Origin: Acidimicrobium ferrooxidans
GTDB lineage: Bacteria; Actinomycetota; Geothermincolia; Fen-727; Anoxymicrobiaceae
Reading direction: 5' to 3'
Assembly: GCA_020723485.1 (NCBI GenBank)
Contig: DYIU01000001.1
Location: 1-64,000, forward strand
DNA length: 64,000 bases
The notes under the pieces were generated by a model that did not search any database, was not told the origin of the DNA, and worked only from the letters and a program-made list of their open reading frames with translations. Positions within the stretch are counted from its first letter, which is position 1, and each line of letters begins with the position of its first letter. The position numbers were made by a program, and so were the translations under genes. Shown here one piece after another: positions 7,945-18,500 of the stretch.

Positions 7945-9225
7945 TTAACCTCCGGCGGTGCCGGCCATTTTCGCCACGTGCGCCACTCCCCCCGCGGTGC
8001 CGATGCTCTTTAATGCCTGGGGCCTGCCCCAGTTGACAACCGTGCTCTGGAAGATGTAGCTCGGGATCTTGTACATGAGGTAAAGCAGCGCGAAGCAGAA
8101 CAGGACGTTGGCGAGAACGTCCGTGCCGGCGCCAGCGAAGAGTGTCTGGAAGAATAGAAGGATAATGAGCGCGTGCAAGAACTCGACGAAGACCAGCGCG
8201 AAGAAGGCTCTCGCCCACAGCGTGGTGTAATCGCTCGTGGAGTCGTCAACCCAGAGAGCGAGCGCAAGCGGGGCCAGTATTATGAGGACCATGAGGGCGG
8301 CGCGCCTGATCACGTAGAAGCACCCCAGGCCGATGAACCCGATGAGCAGGAACAGAATCAGGATGAATATGAACGGTGACATTGACGATGGAGCAATCCC
8401 CACGAGGTGGTCCCAGAGGACGTTGAAGGGAATCTGGGCGCTCTCCGGATCGAAGAGGCTTAGAGTCGAGACCGACGCCGAATGCGTCATATTGATGAAG
8501 AACTGGCAGAGGGGAAGAGCGAATATCGCGCAGAAGCCGGCCAGTACGATCCTTGGGAGCGCGGCCTTCAGGCGGTAGTCCGCGTAACCGAACGAGACCC
8601 CCAGGATGCTCTTTATGCCCACCACGATTATAAGGACCAGGAACACGCAGCCGACCATCCATGCGAACCCGGTATATATGCTTAAGATGCGGGAGTCCGA
8701 ATTGAGGCTCAGGTCCTGGAAGATGTACTTTGAGAGGAACTCCATGACGCTCTTGTAGGCTCCGCGCACCATCTTCAACAGGAAGTTGTTGATGGTGCTC
8801 CAGACCCACTTGCTCATGTTTGTGGCGACGTTCTTGCCCCAGTTCCAGGGCCAGATGGACCAGCCGGAATCGCCGTCGGCGTTCTCGTCGGGTCCCTCTT
8901 TGGACTTGGACATATCAAACGGGTTGAACGGGTTCTTGGTGTCCTGGGTCCGAGGCTCCTCGGGGTATTCCATGCCAGGCGGGTAGTCGGTCATCTCGTC
9001 GGTGTCGCTGTTATCGCTCGCTCCGGCTTTATCGGCTCCCCCGCTCCTGCCAAGGAGAGAGTCTGCGACGTGGAAAGCGCCAATCGCGTTCGTGACGGAG
9101 ACGCGGTAGCTGGGTGATGGCATGGCGAAAGACTGAGGCTCTACAACGAGGTGCACGACAACCAAAAGCAACATCGATATGAGAAAGAGCAAAGCGCCCG
9201 TCTTATGTAGCTTCCTTTGTAGCAT
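7945..9225 (-). CDS. Polytopic T4SS membrane protein (VirB6/TrbL-like)
   Basis: A 426-residue membrane protein. It has an N-terminal signal/anchor (LLFLISMLLLVVVHLVV), an acidic proline-rich extracytoplasmic stretch around 60-130, and five to six long hydrophobic segments (for example FAWMVGCVFLVLIIVVGI, PFIFILILFLLIGFIGLGCF, AALMVLIILAPLALALWV, FALVFVEFLHALIILLFFQ). This matches the VirB6/TrbL inner channel component in topology and in position between pilin and VirB4. GGGAGG precedes the ATG by six bases. Similarity is by architecture rather than a specific motif. Confidence 0.75.
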   Translation of the reverse strand: MLQRKLHKTGALLFLISMLLLVVVHLVVEPQSFAMPSPSYRVSVTNAIGAFHVADSLLGRSGGADKAGASDNSDTDEMTDYPPGMEYPEEPRTQDTKNPFNPFDMSKSKEGPDENADGDSGWSIWPWNWGKNVATNMSKWVWSTINNFLLKMVRGAYKSVMEFLSKYIFQDLSLNSDSRILSIYTGFAWMVGCVFLVLIIVVGIKSILGVSFGYADYRLKAALPRIVLAGFCAIFALPLCQFFINMTHSASVSTLSLFDPESAQIPFNVLWDHLVGIAPSSMSPFIFILILFLLIGFIGLGCFYVIRRAALMVLIILAPLALALWVDDSTSDYTTLWARAFFALVFVEFLHALIILLFFQTLFAGAGTDVLANVLFCFALLYLMYKIPSYIFQSTVVNWGRPQALKSIGTAGGVAHVAKMAGTAGG

Positions 9226-9261
9226 ATAGAGCCTCCCGAAGCTGTGTGGTAGCAGGATTTG

Positions 9262-9591
9262 CTAGCCCTTGGCATTGAGGATGAGCCCGATTATGTCCTT
9301 GGCGAAAACAACAAGCAGGAGACCGGCTATAGAGCCGGCGATTGTGACCTTCGCCTGCTGTTGTGACTGCGGGTTGCCCTGGCTGGTCTTGAGCTTGATG
9401 GCTCCGAAGACGAGCATCAGGACGGCCAAGGTGCCCGCGATCCCCTGCGCTATCTTGATGAGGTTCTCTATGAAATCGCTGAACGGCTTGACAGCCTGCT
9501 CTCCGGCCGCAAGAGCGCTCGGGGCGATAGCTACGGCCAGGATTGAGAAGGCGACCAGCCAGATGACCGTGATGGCGATGAAGCGTTTCAA
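9262..9591 (-). CDS. VirB2/TrbC-like pilin, first gene of the transfer operon
   Basis: A 109-residue protein with a signal peptide ending near ALAAG (residue 30) and two hydrophobic helices separated by a polar loop: IAQGIAGTLAVLMLVFGAIKL and AKVTIAGSIAGLLLVVFAKDIIGLIL. This is the size and topology of VirB2/TrbC pilins. Translation appears to start at a TTG (9591) behind AAAGGAG, which may keep expression modest. It is promoter-proximal in the T4SS operon, with the promoter and operators at 9604-9668. Confidence 0.8.
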   Translation of the reverse strand: MKRFIAITVIWLVAFSILAVAIAPSALAAGEQAVKPFSDFIENLIKIAQGIAGTLAVLMLVFGAIKLKTSQGNPQSQQQAKVTIAGSIAGLLLVVFAKDIIGLILNAKG

Positions 9592-9603
9592 AGCAGCTCC
9601 TTT

Positions 9604-9619
9604 CTGTATATACCGTATA
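9604..9619. promoter_or_regulatory. Operator O2 in the T4SS leader, identical to the regulator-locus site
   Basis: ctgtatataccgtata at 9604-9619 is identical over 16 bp to 24365-24380 beside the XRE regulator gene. Within it ATATA-CCG-TATAT (9608-9620) is an inverted repeat. It lies between the promoter and the pilin ribosome-binding site. Confidence 0.65.
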
Positions 9620-9635
9620 TGCCTTTACATCATAG

Positions 9636-9650
9636 CGGTAATATATACCG
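9636..9650. promoter_or_regulatory. Operator O1 over the T4SS -10 box
   Basis: CGGTA-atata-TACCG is a perfect palindrome covering the -10 hexamer. A repressor bound here would block RNA polymerase. Its half-site TATACCG recurs in the sites at 9604 and 24365. Confidence 0.65.
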
Positions 9651-9668
9651 AATCGGCATAGGTGTCAA
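9640..9668 (-). promoter_or_regulatory. Promoter of the T4SS operon
   Basis: On the minus strand a perfect -35 TTGACA (9663-9668) is followed by a 17-bp spacer and a -10 TATATT (9640-9645). It is the best promoter match I noticed in the window and points at the pilin gene about 50 bp away. A palindrome overlaps the -10, so this strong promoter is probably kept repressed. Confidence 0.8.
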
Positions 9669-9711
9669 GGTGATTGGAGAGGCAATATTGTTAGGAGAAG
9701 ATCGCTAATCT

Positions 9712-10761
9712 TTGATAGAATCTCTGAATCACTTTGCGCTTCTCGAAAGTACAATCGTGGCTTATATCTCACAAAGAATTGTCGAGGATAAAGAAAAGAT
9801 CGCCATACAGCCACCCTCTCTCGAGTTCGGGGAGGCGGTACGATCCAACCCCGAGCTCACGCAGGAGTACGTCGACCTCTCCAGGCGGGCGACCGACTTC
9901 CTCTCCTCGGTCCTGCCCCAGACACCAATCGTCCTAGCTGGTAACGTCACCGACTACCTCTACGGGGACGAGGCTATAAGGTCGAACGCCAAATGGGACC
10001 TGGGGGATGTGCCTGTGGTCACCCCGCCGTTCAAGGGCGTGTTCCTGGAAACGGCCAGCCCCGGGCGCTTCGAGGACCCGGACGTCCGGGGCTGGGGCGC
10101 CTACTTCTCCCGGCTGGACGGTGCTGGAGGTATCGAGTCGAGCGAGATCCCGGCTGACAAGGTCAAGTGGACGATAGAGATGGCCCTGGTGTACGACAAC
10201 AAAGGGGTGCTCAGGACGTACCCAGCGATCTGGTTGTTCTACCTTGACGAGGAGGGGCAGCTCCTGCGCGACCGCCAGGGGGATGTGCTCGCCGAGACCG
10301 CCACGCTCGTGGCGAGCCCGAAACTTGAGGAGACGCTGGAGGGCAGCAAGCGGTGGGAGGACCTCAAGGCGAGCGTCTTCACACTGGCGCTCCCGTTCTT
10401 CTGGTCATTCGGCTTCATGCACTGCAGGAACGTCTCCCTGGACCCTCAGGCTGTTTCCCGCCAGGCGCGGCGGCAGGCGGAGAGGCGCGGTACGCCGGTG
10501 CTAGACTGCCGCGTCCTCAACATCGAGCCGATGAGGCGCGTCCTCGCCGAGGAGGGGAGGCAGTCGGCGGTAGGGCTGCAGAGGGCTCTCCACATCTGCC
10601 GGGGTCACTTCAAGACGTACACCGAGGAAAGGCCGCTTTTCGGCAAAGTCGCCGGCACATTCTGGTGGGAGGGTAGCATCAGGGGCTCGCTGACGAAAGG
10701 TGAAGTCGCCAAAGAGTGCAAGGTAAGTCCACCGTCTTCACCTTCGCAGTTAGCTCCATAA
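9712..10761 (+). CDS. Conserved hypothetical protein of mobile elements
   Basis: A 349-residue protein transcribed divergently from the T4SS operon. Its C-terminal part (about 255-340: DCRVLNIEPMRRVL, ALHICRGHFKTYT, LFGKVAGTFWWEGSIRG) resembles a segment I recall from phage and ICE hypothetical proteins of Actinobacteria. The catalytic role, if any, is unknown to me. No signal peptide or membrane helix is seen. The first start in frame is TTG (9712), whose nearest AGGAG is 14 bases upstream, so a GTG at 9757 is an alternative. Confidence 0.6.
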   Translation: MIESLNHFALLESTIVAYISQRIVEDKEKIAIQPPSLEFGEAVRSNPELTQEYVDLSRRATDFLSSVLPQTPIVLAGNVTDYLYGDEAIRSNAKWDLGDVPVVTPPFKGVFLETASPGRFEDPDVRGWGAYFSRLDGAGGIESSEIPADKVKWTIEMALVYDNKGVLRTYPAIWLFYLDEEGQLLRDRQGDVLAETATLVASPKLEETLEGSKRWEDLKASVFTLALPFFWSFGFMHCRNVSLDPQAVSRQARRQAERRGTPVLDCRVLNIEPMRRVLAEEGRQSAVGLQRALHICRGHFKTYTEERPLFGKVAGTFWWEGSIRGSLTKGEVAKECKVSPPSSPSQLAP

Positions 10762-10934
10762 CAAGTCTTATCGAGCGATAAACCAAAAGCTAATTTGTGG
10801 CAACACTCTTTTGCCGCTACTCTCCTATTTGTATCCACAACAGCGAGATCGCGCCTGTGACAAGAACTCGGTGCCCGAATGTGTACGGACTGCTTGATAT
10901 AATCCATGAAGAGAAATCCCGGGAGCGTGCGGTA

Positions 10935-11576
10935 ATGAGACTTGATTTCAAAAGCAATCTCAGTAATTGGGCGAGAAGTGCATGCGAGGACTGGGGTTAC
11001 CCCAACCCGCCGGAAGAGCTCTACAATTCAATCTGCACGAAGCTCGGCCGGCACGTCCAGGATTTATTAAGTTCGGGGCTCGAAACCAGGATTCTGATTC
11101 CAGAAGGCCGATCCTTCACTCTGAAGGGTCTGCAACCCGGCAAAGGACCCTATAACTGGTTCTCACAAAATCAGCAAAAACTAACGCCTCAACCCAATTG
11201 GGAATACTTTGTCCAGGTCGCAGAATACATTCGACTCTTCCCGATAGCAGCCAAGCGTGGGCTCCAGCTGACCTTCGAGGACAAGCTGATGGACATCTGC
11301 TTGCATGACGGTGACGAATTGGTCGTTTGCTGCGAGGTCAAGGTGGACAAGAACCAAGCGGAAGGCTTGATCGCCGGCATCAAGCAGTATGAGAAAGGTA
11401 TTGATTACCACGCCGTCGATGGCGGAAACGACCCTCTTCGTAAAGCGAAGTATATCGTTGGGAATCGACCTCGCTTCTTCTGCGTGGTGGCGATCGGATA
11501 TCGCCGCGAATTCCGAGTTGAGTATCAGAGTAGCGAGGGGTTTCAGCTTGTTCCCCATGTAATAGGCTGGATCTAG
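10935..11576 (+). CDS. Putative PD-(D/E)XK nuclease-like protein
   Basis: A 213-residue protein without a clear family match. The centre reads FEDKLMDICLHDGDELVVCCEVKVDK, an Asp followed about 15 residues later by Glu-x-Lys at the end of a hydrophobic strand, which is the PD-(D/E)XK nuclease pattern. The ATG at 10935 is preceded by GGGAG; the frame is open upstream but has no better start. It is 11 bp from the next gene, so the pair is probably one operon. Both genes differ from the GC-rich transfer genes in base usage. Nuclease activity is inferred from the motif only. Confidence 0.6.
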   Translation: MRLDFKSNLSNWARSACEDWGYPNPPEELYNSICTKLGRHVQDLLSSGLETRILIPEGRSFTLKGLQPGKGPYNWFSQNQQKLTPQPNWEYFVQVAEYIRLFPIAAKRGLQLTFEDKLMDICLHDGDELVVCCEVKVDKNQAEGLIAGIKQYEKGIDYHAVDGGNDPLRKAKYIVGNRPRFFCVVAIGYRREFRVEYQSSEGFQLVPHVIGWI

Positions 11577-11587
11577 GGGGTACTTCC

Positions 11588-12169
11588 ATGGGAGATGAAA
11601 AGCCACTGGGCAAGCGTGAAGACCATAGAGACGAGTTCTTGGAGCTTCATGATAATCTGAATGATCTGGAGAGACGATTTAACCCCAAGGAGTTGAACCT
11701 TCATTTCGGAGCGCCGAGGGATGCCGAAGTATGGCCGGGCCTGTGGACGGATATTGAAGGATTAGCCAGGGAAGGGCTTGATCGAGTCAGCGGACACCGG
11801 GATTACTTCTTGAGCCAGAAAGTTCCCTCTGCGATGTACGAAGACGACATGTTCTGGTACGACCTCTTTCTCTTCATTGGCGCTGTTTCCATCGCGAATG
11901 CCCATAGTGAGAGCGTTCACGATGAACCCAGTGAGAAAACACTCGCGTCGATACTCGAATGTTTGATAGATGTATCTGAATACACAGCAGTCATTCCCGC
12001 AGACATTTTCAAACGCAACTGGGAAGCTCTTGCCAATTTCTTAAATGCTTTCCCTGCACTTGCGGAGTCCGCAGAAGAACGGGCCGGGAGTCTCGAAGAT
12101 GGACTCCGGAGAGAGATGATACTCGGAGCGGCTAGCTCGGCCAGAAGAATCGATAACGAGACAACCTGA
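11588..12169 (+). CDS. Hypothetical partner of the nuclease-like protein
   Basis: A 193-residue, acidic, largely helical protein with no recognised domain. It follows the nuclease-like gene by 11 bp, shares its strand and probably its transcript, and starts at an ATG behind GGGGG. Two-gene units with a nuclease-like protein and an unknown helical protein are common in defence cargo, but nothing here shows that directly. The 194 bp after it, up to the convergent gene, contain nothing I can name. Confidence 0.5.
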   Translation: MGDEKPLGKREDHRDEFLELHDNLNDLERRFNPKELNLHFGAPRDAEVWPGLWTDIEGLAREGLDRVSGHRDYFLSQKVPSAMYEDDMFWYDLFLFIGAVSIANAHSESVHDEPSEKTLASILECLIDVSEYTAVIPADIFKRNWEALANFLNAFPALAESAEERAGSLEDGLRREMILGAASSARRIDNETT

Positions 12170-12363
12170 CCTGCCGGGCCTGTCGCGACGAATTATTCGG
12201 AAGTCTGCTTTTGACAGACCGAGATATGACGTGATTCCTTTGGCATGTGGCACTTCTGAGCGGTAGTAATGGGCGTCAGCTGTCCCAGAGGTTCTCATTG
12301 TGCTGGCATACTATTGAGCGGTGCGCTTGATAACACCGATTATCGAGCGCATAGCGTCTACAG

Positions 12364-13254
12364 CTAACTTGACTCGTAGCTCTTGATGAACAGAGGCTTC
12401 GCCTTCTCAAGATCGTCATCAGAAACGATTGTCACTTCGAGATCGCCCGTTCCATAATGTCCGATTTTCTGAACATCTCTTGTGAAGCCTTTCTCGAGCT
12501 TTATCGAATCTGGGGCAACCTTCAAGAAAGCTACAATTTTACCTGATTTCGGATGCACCTCTATTGATGCGAAGTTCTTCATACGCTTGAAGACCACGTA
12601 ATAGGTTAGAGTCTTCATCTGAACATCGTCGCCCAAAGCCATGAGAAATGCCTTGAGCGATTCAAAAAGGTCCAGTTGTTCCTTTGATGCTTTCTTTATA
12701 AGTGTCTCAAAATTTGTGTAGTGCTTCTTTCCCCCAGGACCAGGTGATGCAGTTGTCACATTCGCCAACTCAAGAAGCAGAAGACTGGGCCCGTAACTCT
12801 TGTACCTAATTAGTTCAATGTTTCGATCGATCTGCTGAACAGCATATTCGTCGTATTTCGTATAATCACCAGCAATACATAGGAGTCGAGGGCTCGACCA
12901 CTCCACGGTTACCACTTGGCCTTCTCCTTCTTTGCCCATGACTAGCATTTCGAACTCGGCTTTGTGATCCATAAGCCAATCAAGGTAAAAGAGCCCCTGA
13001 TTGATTACGTTTTCGTTTATCGAGCGCTTGTATTCAATAATGACTGGGCATCCATTCTCATCGATGCCAAGCGTATCGATTCTGCCACCATGCTTCTTTC
13101 CTGTTGGATACTCCGACGCCAGAAATCTGATTCCCAGGAATGTCTCAAGATTCTTCTCGATTAGGAGCTGAAGGGATTTCTCAACCTCCATGGATTTTCC
13201 CACAATCTCGATAGATTTGCCCTTGGAGATTTGGAATAGCTTTAGATCCGCCAT
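12364..13254 (-). CDS. NucS-like / DUF5655 nuclease-fold protein
   Basis: A 296-residue protein. Residues about 40-90 carry GGRIDTLGIDENG followed by CPVIIEYKRS, the D...ExK core of endonuclease NucS-like (DUF91) folds. The C-terminal half (LIKKASKEQLDLFESLKAFLMALGDDV... FASIEVHPKSGKIVAFLKV) matches the DUF5655 type, often found next to restriction genes. The ATG at 13254 is used because GGGGGG stands four bases before it; an upstream in-frame start lacks a site. It stands alone between convergent and divergent neighbours. A DNA-degrading or DNA-sensing defence role is likely but unproven. Confidence 0.7.
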   Translation of the reverse strand: MADLKLFQISKGKSIEIVGKSMEVEKSLQLLIEKNLETFLGIRFLASEYPTGKKHGGRIDTLGIDENGCPVIIEYKRSINENVINQGLFYLDWLMDHKAEFEMLVMGKEGEGQVVTVEWSSPRLLCIAGDYTKYDEYAVQQIDRNIELIRYKSYGPSLLLLELANVTTASPGPGGKKHYTNFETLIKKASKEQLDLFESLKAFLMALGDDVQMKTLTYYVVFKRMKNFASIEVHPKSGKIVAFLKVAPDSIKLEKGFTRDVQKIGHYGTGDLEVTIVSDDDLEKAKPLFIKSYESS

Positions 13255-13807
13255 AATACCCCCCGTGTCCACGGACTGATAATAGTATTATATTTATATC
13301 TACACGTGAGTGGCACGGCGAAGGAATTAATGAAGGGGTACCAATCACACAATCCAGAGCGAAATCTGCTTTCTATATATGCTCCAAGATCCGCCGAAGA
13401 GCACGGTAATCCATCTTATCGTGCTCAACGAATTAGAGAATTCCGCTTGTCGCGTGCGGGAATGCGGGAAACTTGCGGAGCGAGTTCCCACTTGCTCCCC
13501 TTCCCTCAAGTACCATAGACTTACTGCGGCAACTGACACGGCAGAGGGGAAGTTAATTTGTCATCAGTGGGTCTTACTGCAACAACCTGGTCTTCTGTAG
13601 CTGCGATAGCTTCCGGATTGCCACGGGTATTCTTTGAGCTCCACATCATGAGAGACCCGCTCTCAGGTTAAAAGATGGGTAATATAGTGGAGCAAGGCGA
13701 TCAATGAGGTTCAAAGAGTGAACTTCCGCAGATCTCAAAATCAGTCGTTTCAACTATGAAGACTCAAACGATTCTGCAATACAAGTCGGGACAATGTGGA
13801 GCACTTA
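13255..13807. other. Intergenic, about 550 bp, no gene seen
   Basis: This AT-rich stretch between two divergent genes has no open frame with a credible start. A TATAAT-type hexamer close to the NucS-like gene on the minus strand could be its -10. Otherwise I see nothing. Confidence 0.5.
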
Positions 13808-15223
13808 ATGGAGACAATGCTTGAGGATTTTAGATATCGAGGGGAATGGTGGAATCCTGCAAATCCAGATGTTCGCTGTCGTGGTGAGATCTCTTTTGAT
13901 AGTTCAGATGACATCATTTTGACCCTCGAAGGAACGCTAGCATCACATTCAGGAGGTCACGTTGAAACAGAAATCCTAGTAGGTAGAATCGACGTTTCTG
14001 CAGATCGGCCTGTTACATTAGTTCATCCTCTACAATGGCCCTCAGGGTATAGTTCGTCAGGTCTTGAAACATCTATATTCCGCTGCAGATATATGATTTT
14101 TGGGAAGCAATTCCAGTCGTTGACTGATATAGGAGCAATAGCCATATGGTTAAAATTCACTCATTTGTTGGAATGGTTGGGTAATAACAGCGTACTTTCA
14201 ACGCGAAGAGAAGATAACGAAACGCGCGCCTCATTTATTCGACCGGAGCCTATCGAAGGAAATATTCCGTGCATTGAGACTGTCTTTAGTATTAGTTACG
14301 AACTGGGAGAGCGACTTCGTAGATTCAAATCTTTAGAATTGATCACATCAGCATCCATAATGCTGAGCCCAGACGACGCTCATGACTTGGAGTGGTATTT
14401 AGACCTGTCTTATAGAATTAGGCACCTTCTAACCCTGTTAATCGGTCGCCCAATATATTTTGAAGAGATCTTGATGTTAAGAGATATCGGCGAATCAGAA
14501 CAGGGTCCAAACAGACCCGAGTTTCTTCATCTTTATCTTGTCCAGCCAGATAGACACATGAAGGAGTCTATTAGTCCAATTGAGATGCCAGTTGCATTTA
14601 GTGAAATTAATAATCGATTACCCGAAATACTTAATTCTTGGTTGGGCAGGGATGAGGGATTATCTCCTTTGGTGGATCTATACATTAGCAATATCTTTAG
14701 CAGAACGTTCCGCGAGTTCCAGTTTCTTAGCTATATTTACTGTCTTGAGATATATCATCGAATAAACTTCAAAGGTCTCTATCTAGATCCAGAAGAGTTT
14801 TCTGAATACTCTGCTAAAATCCAGAAAAGCGTTTCTGATATTCTTCCTAAGGAGTCAAAAGACCTGGAAGATAGTCTTAACCAACGTCTGAGATACGGAA
14901 ATGAATATGCCCTGCGAAAACGAATCAGAGAGATATTCAACGAACTTCCAGAAGATCTCTTCACGTATCTAGGAATTAGTATTGGCACCTTCATTAGACA
15001 AATAGTTGATACAAGGAATTATCTTACGCATTACTCAACTGATCTCGAGGCTGCTGCCTTGACAAGCCACCGCCTTAGTTCAGCCACCGAGAAGCTTAGG
15101 GGTCTTATCCTTGCTCTACTTTTAAAGGATTTGGGATTAGGACCAGAAGAAGTTACGACTGCGGTTTCAAGAGACTTGATAATCAAAGCAATTGTTGGAG
15201 AGGAATCGCACGGCGACATCTAA
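13808..15223 (+). CDS. apeA: ApeA-type HEPN antiphage protein
   Basis: A 471-residue protein with the architecture of ApeA, a single-gene antiphage HEPN ribonuclease. The N-terminal domain opens 'DFRYRGEWWNPANPDVRCRGEISF', the FxxxGxWW...G.(L/I)xF start of that domain. The helical C-terminal region carries the HEPN catalytic motif RNYLTH (Arg-x4-His) near residue 402. In known systems such an RNase is held inactive until infection, then cleaves RNA. The ATG at 13808 has GTGGAG six bases upstream and is preferred to a GTG at 13796. Clearly AT-richer than the transfer genes, so it was probably acquired separately. Confidence 0.8.
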   Translation: METMLEDFRYRGEWWNPANPDVRCRGEISFDSSDDIILTLEGTLASHSGGHVETEILVGRIDVSADRPVTLVHPLQWPSGYSSSGLETSIFRCRYMIFGKQFQSLTDIGAIAIWLKFTHLLEWLGNNSVLSTRREDNETRASFIRPEPIEGNIPCIETVFSISYELGERLRRFKSLELITSASIMLSPDDAHDLEWYLDLSYRIRHLLTLLIGRPIYFEEILMLRDIGESEQGPNRPEFLHLYLVQPDRHMKESISPIEMPVAFSEINNRLPEILNSWLGRDEGLSPLVDLYISNIFSRTFREFQFLSYIYCLEIYHRINFKGLYLDPEEFSEYSAKIQKSVSDILPKESKDLEDSLNQRLRYGNEYALRKRIREIFNELPEDLFTYLGISIGTFIRQIVDTRNYLTHYSTDLEAAALTSHRLSSATEKLRGLILALLLKDLGLGPEEVTTAVSRDLIIKAIVGEESHGDI

Positions 15224-15513
15224 TCCGTATGGATTCTAGCTGCATATCGCAAACACTTCTTTGAACCTACAAGCTAATCCGGAGTTTGGCGAAGAACCAA
15301 ATGTGGCTGATAATGTCTCTTATCGTACGCATTCGGTGCGACTACGTCACTTATTCCACAATAGAAAACACCAGTTGCGGCTATCGGACAACCAAGCAGG
15401 CGGGCGTTGTTTCTTTAGACCCTCTTCGCTTTTGGCTATTCTTCTGGGCGCAGCCGCAATTGCTCTGAATCGCATTGCTCTAACCTCTTGTGATGCCCAG
15501 TTAGAATGAATTT
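15224..15513. other. Intergenic between convergent genes, about 290 bp
   Basis: No gene, RNA or convincing rho-independent terminator is visible here, although two convergent transcription units end on either side. Confidence 0.5.
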
Positions 15514-18500
15514 CTAATCGATGCCGTAGGCAGAGCCCACGTGTCCGCCTACACAACCGCCGCAGTTGAAGTACATCGGCCGCTCGATCATCACCGGAAC
15601 GTCTGAGGCGATCTTGGCAGAGACATTCTTTCCCGGACCGACCCCTGTGTCTTCGTCGCAAACGTTGACCGTCAAACGCGACTGGGCTTTGACCGAGTAT
15701 TTGCGCACTACCAGCGTTCCGTCTCCGAGCATGTAGGTCACGGTCACGGTGGCGTCGGCCTTGTTCGCATTCTGGATGCAGTAATAGGTCTCGAAGTCTG
15801 AAAGCGTGCAGCCTTCGGCGATGTAGAACGTTTTAGAAGAGGAGGTCTCGCCCATGGCGACAGAGGCACCGTCCCACTTCATCTTGTAGTCGAAGTACAT
15901 CGGGCGTTCGGCGACGATTGGCTGATCGGACTCGACGTCGGCCGATACGTCCTGGCCGTCTCCAACGTCCTCGAGGACTTTCACGGTCCCGCGGGAACGC
16001 GGCGGCACCGTCTTCTTGGCCGTCGTGACTTTGCCCTCACCGTTCATGTAAGTCATCGTGACATTGGCTTCAACGTCACCCGGGTTCTGGATGGTGATCC
16101 ACTCCTCGAACCCATTCTTGGTGGTGCCTTCGGCGAAGTGCCATTTTCGCATTGGAGACGAGGCGCCGACCACGTTGTGGCCGTCGACCGCGTAACCGCG
16201 GTAGTTCTGGTACTGAGGGCGCTCCGCGACCAGGGGTACGTCGGAGGTGACTTTGGCGGAGACGTCTTTGTCGAGCCCCACATCGTTGTTCACGCTAACC
16301 GTGATCCTGCTATGGGACGCGACTTGGTACGCCTTTTCGATGCTGGCGCCGTCGCCCAGCATATATGTGATGTTGACGTTGGCGGGGGTTTCCCCGGGGT
16401 TCTGCAGGGTCAGCCACTCGTCGAATGGGCCACCGTTGCCCGCCTGCCTGGTGGTCCCTTCGGCGAAGTAGTATTGCTTCTGGAGGGTGTTGATGCCCCT
16501 GGCGATATGGCCTCCCTTCCAGTTGCGGTCCGGATCGGCGGCCTTGTAGTGGAAGTACATGGGCCGCTCCACCACGATCGCCTGGTTGTCGCAGTGCACC
16601 TTGGCGCTCACCCCGGAGTGGCCCTCGGGCACGTAGTCCTTGACCCTGAGGGTGGCCCTGGTGCGCGGGGCGACCATGTGGACGTCGGGATGCACCACGC
16701 TGCCGTCCTCGAGCATGAAGTCAAGCTGCACGCGGGCGGGCTGGTCCCCGGGGTTGATGACGCAAAGGTACTCTGTGAACTCAGGAAGTGTGTTGCCTTC
16801 AGCCAGGTACCAGTCCTTTGAAAAGGAGTCGAGGTTGACGCGTCTTGTGGCGGTCCCGATGTTGCCTGCGTTGTCTTTCGCCGAGAGCTCAATCTCGTAG
16901 ACCCCAGCCTTCTCTTTCGAGACGTCCCAGATGACATATATTGGGTCGTCGAACCCGCCGGTCTTGGCGGCGCCCATCCGCACGTCGTCCTTGAGGAGCG
17001 TCTCGGAGGCGAGACCGCTTCCCGAGTCGCTCCCGACACCTGAGACCAGCACCGCCTGGCTCGGTTCGAAGCCGGTCTGGATCGCGTCCTTCTCCGGGGT
17101 CAAGATGGCGGCGCTGGGGGCGGTCTTATCCACCTTGAGACCTGAGGCCTTGGTCGCCTCGGTGTTTCCGGCTTTGTCGACCGAGTAATATTCGACCGTC
17201 CACTGGCCTTCCGTTATTACGAAGGGGCCGCCGTAGTTGTTCCATTCGCCGCAGGAGCCGTCCAGGTTGTTCTTGATCCGGCACTTCGTATGCTCCACGC
17301 CGTAAGAATCCACAGGGTTCAGCTTTACAGTCACGTCTGAGGTGAACCAACCGTCCTCACCGGGCGTTCCCTCAGACACGAGGTTAGTGTCCGGGGGGCT
17401 GGTATCGATGACGATCTCGCCCGAGCGCGTCGAATCTGAGCTGTTGCCGGCCGTGTCGGTAATCGTCCCCTTGAAGTAATACCTGCCGTTGGCAAGCCCA
17501 GGTACGGAAACGCTCGTGGCCCAGGAGAGCCCAGTCGCGCCGGTCGCGTTTATAGTCTTCAGGGTGGTCCAGCTGTTGGGGGAGCTCTTCGGAGCGTACT
17601 TGAACGCAACAGATGTAACCCCGTTGTTGAACTTGCTCTTGATATCGGTCCCGGTCACGTTCCAGTCCAGGTCCTTGACGTTGGTGAGCGACAGCGGGAA
17701 CGATGCCTTGAAATAGGTGGGAGACGTGGAGGGCGGCTGCCCGTTGACCTTGACGGGGTCGCTCGCCGGGGCCGTCACGTCCGTCCGCTTGATATAGATC
17801 TTCCCGTCGCTCAGCCTCGTTCCAACGAGATAAGCCCTGCTTCCGGCCCTCCCGTCCTGGTCGAGGTTGAAGGTGTTGGAGTTCTCCTGGGAGGCGCCGC
17901 CCAGGTCGAGTAGAGTGCTATCGGTCGCGGCGTCCTTCAGGTATCTCCTTCCGTCTCCGGAATTTTGGCCCCTGTAGACGCGGAGCTCGCGCCCCCGGCA
18001 TGTCTTCGGGAAGGGGGCGTAATCTACGCTGCGCATGGAGGAAAGGCCCTGGGTCTGGTTAGTGTCCAGGACCCGCAATTTCACCTCGTGCTTCCCGGAG
18101 GAAGTGTCATCCCACACCACCCGCATCTGGGCGCCGGAGATGCAGGAGACGTCGATGTCCCTCAACGCGCCGTGGGCCTTGTACCCGTCGAGGGAAACGG
18201 CCTTCTGCCCGGAAGGCAGAGTGTACCAGTCGGACCATCCCTGGCCTTCCAGGTACCGGGCGGCCGCCACGAGCTCCCCTGGCGAGGACTCCCAGTTCCG
18301 CTCGATGAAAGAGACATAGTACTCGTTCGCGCCGGCGCCGGATACCGCCGGGCATATGACGGCGCGTCCCGCGGCCTGCGTGGGGATCTGTAACCCCTGA
18401 TCCGAGCCGTCGGAGGCCATGACCCCCACGTTGTGGAGGAAACCGTTCTTTACCTGGCTTCCGCCGTTTGACTCCTGGTAGGCGAGCAGGAACGGCTCTG

